Below are positions 35,674-43,110 of a stretch of 64,000 nt of DNA, piece after piece; position 1 is the first letter of the stretch, and each line of letters opens with the position of its first letter. This DNA is from CAYRVX01 sp964642165 (GTDB lineage Bacteria; Planctomycetota; Phycisphaerae; SM23-33): assembly GCA_964642165.1 (NCBI GenBank), contig CAZXOC010000003.1, positions 1 to 64,000 on the forward strand, in the 5' to 3' direction. The notes under the pieces were generated by a model. It did no database searches. It was given only the letters and a program-made list of their open reading frames with translations, and was not told the origin of the DNA. Both the position numbers and the translations under genes were made by a program.

Positions 35674-36927
35674 TCAGTGGTCACAGAGGTTCCCGCCCGT
35701 CGTCAGCGTGCCGCCGAGGTAGGCCGCGACCAGTTCCGCCGGTTCCTGCGCCGAGGCGCCCACGACGACCGCGATCCCGCTGGCGGCGAAGAGCTGCTGG
35801 GCCCGGCTGCCCATCCCGCCGGCGATGATCACCTCGGCGCCCATTTCGTGAAGCCAGCGGGGCAGCGCGCCGGGCTCGTGCCCCGGCGGCGTGTGCTTCG
35901 TCGTCTCAAGGACTTGCCCGGTCGACGCGTCCACCTCGATGATGGCAAATTCCTCGCAGTGCCCGAAGTGGGCACTCAGCCGCCCCGCCGCCAAGGGAAT
36001 CGCGATCTTCATGCGATGGTTCTCCTGCTGGGGTTTCTCCAGGTCGGTTGATCCCCCCTCCTTCGGCTCGTCCGGTGCGATCTTGCGCACGATCTCAGCG
36101 AAGGCGGCCGCGGCCGCCGAACCGTCAGATGCCTCGATGAACGGCGCGCCTGCATCGCCCGCGGCGACGATGGCCGGATCGATGGGGATGCGCCCGAGGA
36201 ACGGCACGCCCGCCTCGCGGGCCAGCGCCTCGCCCCCGCCGGACCGGAACAGGTCCACGCGGTGGCCGCACTGCGGGCAGACGTACCCGCTCATGTTCTC
36301 CACGATGCCCGCCACCGGCAGCGACAGCGCCCGGCAGAACGACACGCAGCGGCGCACGTCGGAGATCGCCAGGTCCTGCGGCGTGGTGACGACGACGGCG
36401 CCGGCGGGCTGACCGACGAGCTGGGCGACCGTGAGCGGCTCGTCGCCCGTGCCCGGCGGGGAGTCGATGACGAGGTAGTCCAGCCGCCCCCACGTCACGT
36501 CGGTGAGGAACTGGCGGATCGCGCCGAACTTGCGAGGCCCGCGCCAGATGATCGCCTCGTCGCCGTTGGCCAACAGGAACCCGATGGACATGACGGCGAG
36601 ATGGTCATCGACCTGGACGGGCACCATCTCCCCCTCCTTGAGGCCGACCGGCCGGCCCGTCAGCCCCAGCAACTGCGGGATGCTCGGCCCGTGCACGTCG
36701 ACGTCGAGGAGCCCGACCTTCCTGCCCGCGCGGGCCAGTGCCACGGCCAGATTCGCCGCCACCGTGCTCTTGCCCACGCCCCCCTTGCCCGACAGCACCA
36801 GCAGCTTCTGCCCGATGCGTTCCATGCGGCTGCGCAGCATCAACTGCTGCCTCTCGCGTTCGGCCGGGTCCGGGCCCTGCGCCGACGGGCGCGAAGGCGG
36901 GGGCTGTTTCGGAGACGAGTCCGTCAT
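35674..36927 (-). CDS. Mrp-type Fe-S carrier ATPase fused to a NifX-like domain
   Basis: A 417-residue fusion. Residues about 35-285 are an Mrp/NBP35 P-loop ATPase: GKGGVGKST (47-55), DVDVHGPSIPQ, SPPGTGDEPLT and the cluster-binding Cys217-Pro-Gln-Cys220. Residues about 306-417 (MKIAIPLAAGRLSAHFGHCE) are a dinitrogenase-cofactor (NifX/NafY) type domain. The same two-domain protein (MrpORP) is known from the orp locus of Desulfovibrio. Mrp proteins carry [4Fe-4S] clusters to clients; the fused domain may bind or receive a Mo/Cu/Fe-type cluster. AGGAG precedes the start. Confidence 0.88.
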   Translation of the reverse strand: MTDSSPKQPPPSRPSAQGPDPAERERQQLMLRSRMERIGQKLLVLSGKGGVGKSTVAANLAVALARAGRKVGLLDVDVHGPSIPQLLGLTGRPVGLKEGEMVPVQVDDHLAVMSIGFLLANGDEAIIWRGPRKFGAIRQFLTDVTWGRLDYLVIDSPPGTGDEPLTVAQLVGQPAGAVVVTTPQDLAISDVRRCVSFCRALSLPVAGIVENMSGYVCPQCGHRVDLFRSGGGEALAREAGVPFLGRIPIDPAIVAAGDAGAPFIEASDGSAAAAAFAEIVRKIAPDEPKEGGSTDLEKPQQENHRMKIAIPLAAGRLSAHFGHCEEFAIIEVDASTGQVLETTKHTPPGHEPGALPRWLHEMGAEVIIAGGMGSRAQQLFAASGIAVVVGASAQEPAELVAAYLGGTLTTGGNLCDH

Positions 36928-36958
36928 GTGATTTACAACTCCTGGGGGCCCGAGGTCC

Positions 36959-37858
36959 TCAAGTTTCATCGAACAGCCGGGCCGAGACGGCTTGCCAGAG
37001 CCCGCGCACATCGGACGCGGCCCCATCGCGGGCGTACTCCACGATGGACTGCCTGTGGACCTGGGCTTCCGTCACGCCCGGATCATACCGCACGCGTCCC
37101 AAGGCCGACACGCCTCGGTCCGCCGCCGCCGCCTCGACCTGGGCGGCGACGTCGTCGTTCAGGTCCCACTTGTTCACGCACACCGCCGCCGGGATGCCGA
37201 AGTGCTTCGCCAGGTCCGCGACGCGAGAGAAGTCGTGCAGGCCGCTCAGCGTCGGCTCCGTCACGATCAACACGAAGTCCGCCGCCGAGATCGAGGCGAT
37301 CACCGGGCAGCCGATCCCCGGCGAGCCGTCGATCAGGACGAGCTTCTTGTGGTTCCGGTCGGCGATCTTCTTGGCCTCCGTCCGCACGAGACTGACCAGC
37401 TTGCCGGAGTTCTCCTCGGCCACGCCGAGCTTCGCGTGCACCATCGGCCCGTGCCGCGTGTCCGAGACGAACCACTCGCCGTTCACGACCGGCGCGAACT
37501 CGACGGCGTCGTACGTGCAGAAGTACGCGCAGACACCGCAGCCCTCGCAGGCGATCGGGTCGACGCGGAACGTCCGGTCGACGCGGCCGTTGCCGGGGCC
37601 GTCATAGAAGACGGCGTCGAACCGGCACACCTCCTCGCACTTCCCGCAGGCCGTGCAGTGACCCGGCATGATCCGCGCACGCGAGCCGCCCGAGAACTTC
37701 TCCCGCCGGCGGACCGTCGGGGCAAGCACGAGGTGCAGGTCGGCCGCGTCCACGTCGCAGTCCGCCAGCACCACCTCTTCCGCCAGCGCCGCGAAGGACG
37801 CGACCAGAGACGTCTTGCCCGTGCCCCCCTTGCCGCTGATGACGACCAGTTCCTTCAT
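36959..37858 (-). CDS. MinD-type ATPase with inserted 2x[4Fe-4S] ferredoxin domain (A)
   Basis: A 299-residue P-loop ATPase: deviant Walker A KGGTGKTS (10-17), DCDVDAADLH, and a ferredoxin insert with Cys68/71/74/78 and Cys104/107/110/114. These proteins occur as pairs beside NifX-like genes in anaerobes, including the orp locus, and are thought to assemble or transfer Fe-S or mixed-metal clusters. The ATG at 37858 has GGAGG about 11 bp upstream; GTG at 37870 is possible but overlaps that site. Follows paralogue B by 30 bp. Confidence 0.88.
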   Translation of the reverse strand: MKELVVISGKGGTGKTSLVASFAALAEEVVLADCDVDAADLHLVLAPTVRRREKFSGGSRARIMPGHCTACGKCEEVCRFDAVFYDGPGNGRVDRTFRVDPIACEGCGVCAYFCTYDAVEFAPVVNGEWFVSDTRHGPMVHAKLGVAEENSGKLVSLVRTEAKKIADRNHKKLVLIDGSPGIGCPVIASISAADFVLIVTEPTLSGLHDFSRVADLAKHFGIPAAVCVNKWDLNDDVAAQVEAAAADRGVSALGRVRYDPGVTEAQVHRQSIVEYARDGAASDVRGLWQAVSARLFDET

Positions 37859-37888
37859 CCGATCAGACACCTCCGGGGTGCCGGCCGA

Positions 37889-38746
37889 TCATGGCTCAGC
37901 CGTGCCCGTCAGGTCGCGCAGTTGCGACAGCAGTTTCTCGAACAGCGCCGCGTAGCCGTCGACGGCGCGGCAGGCCAGCTCGCCGCGCGAGTACGCCTCG
38001 GCGATCCGCCGGTCGTCGGGAATCTCCGCCAGCACGTCGATGCGATGCGTCCGGCAGAATGCCGTCGTCTCGGCGTCCCCGACGTCCGCGCGGTTGATCA
38101 CCACGCCGAACGGCATCTTCAACGCCCGCGTCATCTCGACCGCCAGCTTCAGGTCGTTCAGGCCGAACGGCGTCGGCTCCGTCACGAGGAGCACGTAATC
38201 GCAGCCGCGCACGCTCTCGATCACCGGGCAGGACGTCCCCGGCGGGACGTCGTAGATCATGACGTCCCCGTCGGAGGCGGCCGCCTTCGTCGCCCGGATC
38301 AGCGGCGGGCTCATTACTTCGCCCACGTTCAGCAGCCCCTGAACGAACTGCACGTCGCCGGCGCGCCCGGTCTCGACGCGCCCGGTCACGCGCTGCGTTT
38401 CCGTGATGGCGTTCACGGGGCAGACCAGCCAACAGCCGCCGCACGAATGGCACAGCTCGGGGAACACGAGCACCTTCTCGCCCACGCAGACGATCGCGCT
38501 GTACTGACAGATCTCGCCACACTTGCCGCAGAGGATGCACGTGTCCGCCGCCACCTCGGGCACGCTGCCGCCCACGGGCTGACTGGTCGCGATCTCCGGC
38601 TTGAGGAACAGGTGGCCGTTGGGTTCCTCGACGTCGCAGTCGAGATAGCCGACGCTCCGGCCCGCCCCGGCGGCCACGAACGCGAGGTTGGTGGCCACCG
38701 TGGTCTTGCCGGTGCCGCCCTTTCCGCTGGCGACGGCAATTCTCAT
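37889..38746 (-). CDS. MinD-type ATPase with inserted 2x[4Fe-4S] ferredoxin domain (B)
   Basis: A 285-residue paralogue of the next gene. Walker A GKGGTGKTT (8-16), DCDVEEPNGHLF, ferredoxin cysteines 70/73/76/80 and 99/102/105/109, and the DVPPGTSCPV switch region. The 'EEPN' motif distinguishes it from paralogue A ('DAAD'), as in the known pairs; the two probably form a heterodimer. The ribosome binding site is weak, so translation may be coupled to the upstream NifX-like gene 30 bp away. Confidence 0.88.
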   Translation of the reverse strand: MRIAVASGKGGTGKTTVATNLAFVAAGAGRSVGYLDCDVEEPNGHLFLKPEIATSQPVGGSVPEVAADTCILCGKCGEICQYSAIVCVGEKVLVFPELCHSCGGCWLVCPVNAITETQRVTGRVETGRAGDVQFVQGLLNVGEVMSPPLIRATKAAASDGDVMIYDVPPGTSCPVIESVRGCDYVLLVTEPTPFGLNDLKLAVEMTRALKMPFGVVINRADVGDAETTAFCRTHRIDVLAEIPDDRRIAEAYSRGELACRAVDGYAALFEKLLSQLRDLTGTAEP

Positions 38747-38776
38747 AGCTGACTCATCTGTTCGGGGGCTGTGGCG

Positions 38777-39364
38777 TCAGCGGTTTTGGCCGCCACCGCC
38801 CATGCCGCCGCCACCGCCCATGCCGCCGCCGCGGCCCATGCCGCCGCCACGACCCATGCCGCCGCCACGACCCATGCCGCCGCCGCGGCCCATGCCGCCG
38901 CCGCGTCCCATACCGCCGCCGCCCATGCCGCCGCCCATGCCCGGCGTGCCGCCGGGCGGCATGGGCTGCTGGGCGGGCGGGGCCTGGGCGGCCCCGGGCT
39001 GGGCGATGCCGAAGTGGCTCGGCACGTTCGGCTGATCGGTGGCCTGAAGCTGGTCGCTCTTGAACTGCTCCACCACCGCCAAGACCGGCCCCATGCAGCC
39101 CACGATGACGCCAATCCCCGCCGCGCTCAACGTCTGGTAGGCATTGGGCCCGCAGTTGCCGGTCAGCAGCACCTGTACGCCCTTTTCGGCCATCAACTGC
39201 GCCGACTGGATCCCCGCGCCGCTGCCGGCAGTGATGCTCGGGTTCTCGATCGCCTCGTGCTCCATCGTGTCTGTCTCCACGATCAGGAAGCACGGGCACC
39301 GCCCGAACCGGGGGTCAACGTCGGCGTCCATCGACGGAGCCGTAGCTGTCACCGCGATCTTCAT
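38777..39364 (-). CDS. NifX/ORP-like protein with Gly-Met-Arg repeat tail
   Basis: A 195-residue protein. Residues 1-120 are a NifX/NafY-type cofactor-binding domain (VDPRFGRCPCFLIVETDT, LLTGNCGPNAYQTL). The rest is a low-complexity tail: Pro/Gln/Ala, then repeats of GMGRGG ending GGGGQNR. Related anaerobe proteins end in Gly/Met-rich tails, but this one is long. Methionine-rich tails can bind copper; that role here is inference. AAGGAG precedes the start. It is the closest candidate for the ORP protein itself. Confidence 0.82.
   Translation of the reverse strand: MKIAVTATAPSMDADVDPRFGRCPCFLIVETDTMEHEAIENPSITAGSGAGIQSAQLMAEKGVQVLLTGNCGPNAYQTLSAAGIGVIVGCMGPVLAVVEQFKSDQLQATDQPNVPSHFGIAQPGAAQAPPAQQPMPPGGTPGMGGGMGGGGMGRGGGMGRGGGMGRGGGMGRGGGMGRGGGMGGGGGMGGGGQNR
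38793..38945 (-). repeat. In-gene tandem repeats encoding the Gly-Met-Arg tail
   Basis: About five imperfect 18-bp units of the form CCCATGCCGCCGCCGCGG (plus strand) encode GMGRGG; shorter variants flank them. Unit number is likely to vary between strains by slippage, without changing the frame because the unit is a multiple of three. Confidence 0.75.
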
Positions 39365-39449
39365 TTGCTGTCTCCTTGCCCGGCCGCGCGGCGCAGCCTG
39401 GGCGTTCTGTTGTGCCGTCCGTGCGTCTCGGGAAACCCCGCCGCCGGCG

Positions 39450-39836
39450 TCACGGTTCCTTCGCCTGGCCCTGAAGCTCCTCGATACGCTTCTTGATCCC
39501 GTCGAGCGCGTCCTCGAAGTACTCCACCTGGCCCTGGAGCGCCGCGAGCTCTTGCTCCTTGCTCATGGCCGCCCCTGCCGGTGCCGCCGGCCAGGCGCCC
39601 GCCGGCATGGGCGCGGCGCCTCCGTAGGCCGGCCAGCCCGCCGCGGCACGCTGCCAGCCAGGCATCCCGGTTGCGTAGAACCAGTTCCGCCGGCCTCGCC
39701 CGCCGCCGCCCCAGCCGAAGCCTCGCCCCCCCACGGGGTTCATGTACCCGGGCATGGGATAGCCCGCGCAGTACCCGGCCGCACGTCCTGTCATGGGACC
39801 CATTCCCCCCGGGCCCGTTCCATCACCACCTGGCAT
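39450..39836 (-). CDS. DUF5320 family protein
   Basis: A 128-residue protein with the typical DUF5320 start MPGGDGTGPGGMGPMTGRAA and a Gly/Met/Pro/Trp-rich middle, then a coiled-coil C-terminus (MSKEQELAALQGQVEYFEDA and onward) typical of the family. DUF5320 genes are found almost exclusively beside NifX, MinD-ferredoxin and DUF134 genes in anaerobes. Function unknown. AAGGAG lies 8 bp before the start. Confidence 0.85.
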   Translation of the reverse strand: MPGGDGTGPGGMGPMTGRAAGYCAGYPMPGYMNPVGGRGFGWGGGGRGRRNWFYATGMPGWQRAAAGWPAYGGAAPMPAGAWPAAPAGAAMSKEQELAALQGQVEYFEDALDGIKKRIEELQGQAKEP

Positions 39837-39850
39837 CTTCTTGCTCCTTG

Positions 39851-40735
39851 TCAGTTTGCTTGCGGGGACCCGTTCACCGGTGCCCGGGCCGATCGCCGCG
39901 CGACCAGGCTATTCACCTCGCAGCCCAAGTCTTGGGCGATCACCGGACACTTCGCCTTAAGAATGAAGAAGATCTCCCTCGGCACGTCGCTGAGGGTTTC
40001 GTAGTTGCCTTGGCCCTTGGCGACGATCAGGTCGGCCCGGTCGAACCGGCGGCGGAAGGCCTCGCTGCAATCGCCCAGGATCGTCCCCGGCGCGTCGCTG
40101 CCGTTGTCGATCACCTCGACCAGGCCGGTCAGTCCGGCGGCCTCGGCGTCGGCTCGCGTCGCGTCGTTGATGACCGGTGCGCCCTTGACGGCGACGGCGA
40201 CCTTTTCGGTCGGAAGCCGCTCCAGCAGCAGCCGGTCGAAGACCAGCTCTCCCGCGTTGTCGCCCAGGTAGAGGACCTCCTCCGCCCGCGCCACGGCGCT
40301 GCCGAAGCCGTCCAGGTCCGCCTCCAGCGGGGCGGCCAGCGCGTGCGCCACGCCGTCCCGGACCTTGGCTTCGTCCATCTCGCCATCGACGCCGAAGTCG
40401 ATCACGTTGCCCGCGATGGCCAGGCGGACGGCCGTCTCCAACGGGGCCGGCGAGGCGTCCACCTTCGCCTTGAGTCCGGGATACATCGCCAGCGCAACGC
40501 GCGTGAAGTGGTCCTTGATGTCGCGATACGGGTCGTTTACGCCGGTCAGTCGGCGGATCATGCGCTGGATCCGCTGGCCCATAGCCGGGGGAGACTGCCG
40601 GAGGTCCATCTCCGCCGCGGCGCGGAGCACCTCCCGGAGCACCTGCTCGTGGACGGCCTCGTCGTCGGTCACCAGTCGGGCCGCGTCCAGGGCCTGACGG
40701 ACGAAACACGGGATGCAGTCGAAAAACGTCCTCAT
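39851..40735 (-). CDS. DUF89/ARMT1-like damage-control phosphatase
   Basis: A 294-residue member of the DUF89 family (COG1578 type): N-terminal DCIPCF with Cys7/Cys10, and the metal-dependent phosphatase motifs YLGDNAGELVFDR, NDATRADAE and KGQGNYE. DUF89 proteins hydrolyse damaged phosphometabolites; the prokaryotic subgroup with N-terminal Cys motifs often neighbours Fe-S and NifX genes. The true substrate is unknown. It ends 14 bp before the DUF5320 gene. Confidence 0.85.
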   Translation of the reverse strand: MRTFFDCIPCFVRQALDAARLVTDDEAVHEQVLREVLRAAAEMDLRQSPPAMGQRIQRMIRRLTGVNDPYRDIKDHFTRVALAMYPGLKAKVDASPAPLETAVRLAIAGNVIDFGVDGEMDEAKVRDGVAHALAAPLEADLDGFGSAVARAEEVLYLGDNAGELVFDRLLLERLPTEKVAVAVKGAPVINDATRADAEAAGLTGLVEVIDNGSDAPGTILGDCSEAFRRRFDRADLIVAKGQGNYETLSDVPREIFFILKAKCPVIAQDLGCEVNSLVARRSARAPVNGSPQAN

Positions 40736-40744
40736 GCCTGTTCC

Positions 40745-41107
40745 TTACAGCCAGTGGCCTTCCACGTCGGGCTTGTCGACGAGCGACAGCCGGCCGGCCT
40801 TCAGGGCCTCCACCGCGTCTCGGACCGAGCCCTGCGCACCGACGTAGACCTTGACGCCGCCGGCCTGAAGCGTACGGAACGCCTTCGGGCCGACGTGGCC
40901 CGTCACGATCGCCTCCGCGCCCAGGTCGATGACGTTCTGCGCCGCCTGGATGCCGGCGCCCTGGAGGGCGTTGAGGTTCTGCGAGTTGTCGTGCGCCGTG
41001 GCCTGGCCCGTGTCGGTGTCCACGAGCACGAACGCCTTGGCCCGCCCGAATCGCGGGTCGACGGGGCTTGCCAAGTCGGTCCCTTGAGCCGTGATTGCCG
41101 CTTTCAT
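40745..41107 (-). CDS. NifX/NafY-type iron-molybdenum cofactor-binding protein
   Basis: A 120-residue single-domain NifX-like protein (VDPRFGRAKAFVLVDTDTGQ, IVTGHVGPKAFRTLQAGG, then VKVYVG). The ATG at 41107 has GGAGA upstream; an in-frame codon at 41152 lies within the preceding interval and lacks support. Family members bind FeMo-co or related metal-sulfur clusters. With the two other NifX domains in this locus, three such domains are encoded. Confidence 0.87.
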   Translation of the reverse strand: MKAAITAQGTDLASPVDPRFGRAKAFVLVDTDTGQATAHDNSQNLNALQGAGIQAAQNVIDLGAEAIVTGHVGPKAFRTLQAGGVKVYVGAQGSVRDAVEALKAGRLSLVDKPDVEGHWL

Positions 41108-41177
41108 CTTCCATATCTCCAGCAATAGTTTGCTGTTGCGCCGCTGCCTCACGCCGCCCGGGGCGGCGCCTTGCCGG

Positions 41178-41558
41178 CTAGAGGCCGCCGCGCCAGCCGC
41201 GACCGCGACGCCCGCCGCCGCGCTGCCGGCGGCCGAAGCCCCGACCGAAGCCCATGCCGCCCGAAGCCGCGCCGACCACCGGCCCGCCCTGGATGGCCAG
41301 GGCCTGCCCGTCCACGAGGGCGCGGGCGACCTTCGATCGCCCCGACGCCAGGATCCGCGTCACGGTCGGGCGGGAGACGCCCATCCTCGCCGCCACCGCC
41401 TCCTGGTCCAGGCCCTCGCCGTCGACCAGGCGGATCGCCTCGAACTCGTCCAGCCCCAGGGTCGTCCACTGAAGCTGGCGTGCGGGCACGCCAGCGGGCT
41501 TGTAGACCGTCACGCCGGGCCGGCCGGCGATTATGCGTTGTTTCGGGGGGCGGGACAT
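41178..41558 (-). CDS. DUF134 family HTH regulator
   Basis: A 126-residue protein with the DUF134 signature: MSRPPKQRII start, LGLDEFEAIRLVDGEGLDQE, and a sigma-4-like HTH (VAARMGVSRPTVTRILASGR). The last 25 residues form a Gly/Arg-rich tail (GRRQRGGGRRGRGWRGGL). DUF134 regulators occur at the head of NifX/MinD operons. It lies 10 bp from a perfect palindrome that overlaps its promoter -10, so it probably represses its own operon. Confidence 0.88.
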   Translation of the reverse strand: MSRPPKQRIIAGRPGVTVYKPAGVPARQLQWTTLGLDEFEAIRLVDGEGLDQEAVAARMGVSRPTVTRILASGRSKVARALVDGQALAIQGGPVVGAASGGMGFGRGFGRRQRGGGRRGRGWRGGL

Positions 41559-41567
41559 CGCGGCCTC

Positions 41568-41589
41568 ATTATGAACCTACGTTCATAAT
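41568..41589. promoter_or_regulatory. Palindromic operator, likely for the DUF134 regulator
   Basis: ATTATGAAC-CTAC-GTTCATAAT is a perfect 9-4-9 inverted repeat, 10 bp upstream of the DUF134 start and overlapping the -10 of its promoter. A 10-bp match to one side (ATGAACCTAC) recurs at 42052-42061 in the low-GC island. Confidence 0.65.
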
Positions 41590-41613
41590 AGCATCGGCTG
41601 GAAATCAGGTCAA
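41585..41613 (-). promoter_or_regulatory. Promoter of the twelve-gene minus-strand operon
   Basis: On the minus strand TTGACC (41608-41613) and TATTAT (41585-41590) are separated by 17 bp, a strong sigma70 match. The palindrome at 41568-41589 covers the -10 and the start site, so a bound dimer would block initiation. Expression would extend through all genes to 31196. Confidence 0.65.
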
Positions 41614-41619
41614 GCGCTG

Positions 41620-42120
41620 CGGAAAAAAGACTTGGTTCAAGTCAGGGCAACGTTCTCGCATCTGGCCTCCGGGCTTGGCGAAACGCTATATCTTTATTAT
41701 AATGTTGCTTACGACTAACGTGGCTGGTGCAGGCTCCCTCGAAGGCGTTCCCCACTCGGAAACAGGGCCGACAAGCGTTGATCCAATAAACCGGAACTCC
41801 GGAATCCGTGCGACGCAAAGCTCTTTCAGAAAGAACCTTACGTCTGCCCGCTACGGGCTGGACCGTTACGTGGACGGCGCGTTCGTCACTCTGAGGCGCC
41901 CGACAGGTCCAGGATCTCCTACTGCTTTATATGAGTTTGCGGGGGGCGAAATGTTTTGTATAGGGGTCGGGGAAAGGACATAATGAAATAGAGATATAAA
42001 GTTCTGGATAGCAAAGGAGTATGGCGTTTTCCCTATTATTTTAATGGGCAAATGAACCTACACAAAACGACACATTGGTTGATCTCGTCGCCATCGAATC
42101 GCCCATTGGCGAATGAAGAT
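41620..42120. other. Low-GC island without a convincing gene
   Basis: This stretch is visibly richer in A and T than the rest of the window. It contains a good plus-strand promoter-like pair (TTGGCG 41675-41680, 17 bp, TATAAT 41698-41703). A 93-codon open frame (41702-41983) would begin inside that -10 and shows no family resemblance. A minus-strand frame (41866-42051) is equally unconvincing. It may be acquired DNA, a decayed gene or the source of an unknown transcript. Confidence 0.45.
41675..41703 (+). promoter_or_regulatory. Promoter-like pair in the low-GC island
   Basis: TTGGCG and a perfect TATAAT with a 17-bp spacer point to the right, divergent from the DUF134 promoter. No gene follows on the plus strand; downstream genes run convergently, so a non-coding RNA or a cryptic promoter are the options. 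Confidence 0.4.
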
Positions 42121-42131
42121 TTGCGGCCCGG

Positions 42132-42569
42132 TCAGTCCCTCGGCGGCAGGGCGGCGACGTGGAGCCAGAAGTGATCGATGGCCTGGATCACCCGCATGAA
42201 CTCCTCCAGGTCCACGGGCTTGGCGACGTAGCAGTTGCAGTTGAGGTCGTAGGCCTGGAGGATGTCCTGCTCGGCCTCGGACGTGGTCAGGACGATAACG
42301 GGAATCCTCCGCAGCTTCCTGTCGGCCTTGATCTCGACGAGGACCTCGCGCCCGTCCTTCCTGGGGAGGTTCAGGTCCAGCAGGACCAGGTCGGGTGTCG
42401 GGGCATGCCGGTGCGGGCCCTCTCGCCGCAGGAACTGCAGGGCCTCCTCCCCGTTGGCGACCACGTGGAGGTGGTTGACCAGCCCTCCCTCGCGGAAGGA
42501 CTCCCGCACCAGGCGAACGTCGCCGGGGTTGTCCTCCACCAACAGGATCTCAACGGACTTGCTGCTCAT
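42132..42569 (-). CDS. Single-domain response regulator (Rcp1-like), second copy
   Basis: A 145-residue receiver-only protein: acidic pair Glu12-Asp13 in LLVEDNPGD, phospho-acceptor Asp65 (LVLLDLNLPRKDG), Thr in VLTTSEAE and Lys in AKPVD. The 'NPGDVRLVRESF' variant is typical of Rcp1-type regulators, which serve phytochrome-like kinases. There is no output domain. Start at 42569 chosen because homology begins there. Paralogue of the gene at 42664. Confidence 0.88.
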   Translation of the reverse strand: MSSKSVEILLVEDNPGDVRLVRESFREGGLVNHLHVVANGEEALQFLRREGPHRHAPTPDLVLLDLNLPRKDGREVLVEIKADRKLRRIPVIVLTTSEAEQDILQAYDLNCNCYVAKPVDLEEFMRVIQAIDHFWLHVAALPPRD

Positions 42570-42663
42570 GGGCGGCTCCGAGTCACCGGGCCGGGCGCGG
42601 GGCGTGCGCCGGCCGCGGCGGGGGGATCGCCCGGCCCGGCACGCGGGCAGGATCACCCGACGG

Positions 42664-43110
42664 TCAGCCCTCGGGCTGCTCCACGATTCCCGACCAGTAG
42701 CCCTTCAGCAGCGTGACGATGCCGATGAGCTGCTCGATGTCCACCGGCTTGGTGATGTAGGACTTCGCGCCCAGGTCGAAGGTCTGGAGGATGTCGGCGT
42801 CCTCGTGAGACACCGTCAGGATGACGACCGGGATCTGCTTGAAGTCCTGGTCGGCGGCGATCTCGGCGAGGACCTCGCGCCCGTCCTTCCTGGGCAGGTT
42901 CAGGTCCAGCAGGATCAGGTCCGGGCGGGGCGCATCGGCGTGGGGGTCTTCTCGGCGCAGGAAGGCCATGGCCTCGATCCCGTCCTGGACGATGTGGAGG
43001 TGGTTGGCGATCCGGCCGGAGTTCAGCGCCTCCTGCGTCAGGCGGACGTCGCCGGCATTGTCCTCGACCAGGAGGATCTCGGCCGGCCTGCCCATCATGT
43101 GCTCAGTCAT
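42664..43110 (-). CDS. Single-domain response regulator (Rcp1-like), first copy
   Basis: A 148-residue receiver domain: LLVEDNAGD, phospho-acceptor Asp69 (LILLDLNLPRKDG), LTVSHED and TKPVD. Ser replaces Thr at the switch position in TVSHED. The ATG overlaps the kinase stop by 8 bp, so it is coupled to the kinase. The partner at 42132 follows after 94 bp. Confidence 0.88.
   Translation of the reverse strand: MTEHMMGRPAEILLVEDNAGDVRLTQEALNSGRIANHLHIVQDGIEAMAFLRREDPHADAPRPDLILLDLNLPRKDGREVLAEIAADQDFKQIPVVILTVSHEDADILQTFDLGAKSYITKPVDIEQLIGIVTLLKGYWSGIVEQPEG

Noticed and set aside
38793..38945. Regular repeats that might suggest a CRISPR array
   Set aside because: Units are contiguous 18-bp coding repeats with no spacers, inside the NifX-like gene.
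41866..42051. 61-codon minus-strand frame in the low-GC island
   Set aside because: No ribosome binding site, no family resemblance, and the island favours chance starts.
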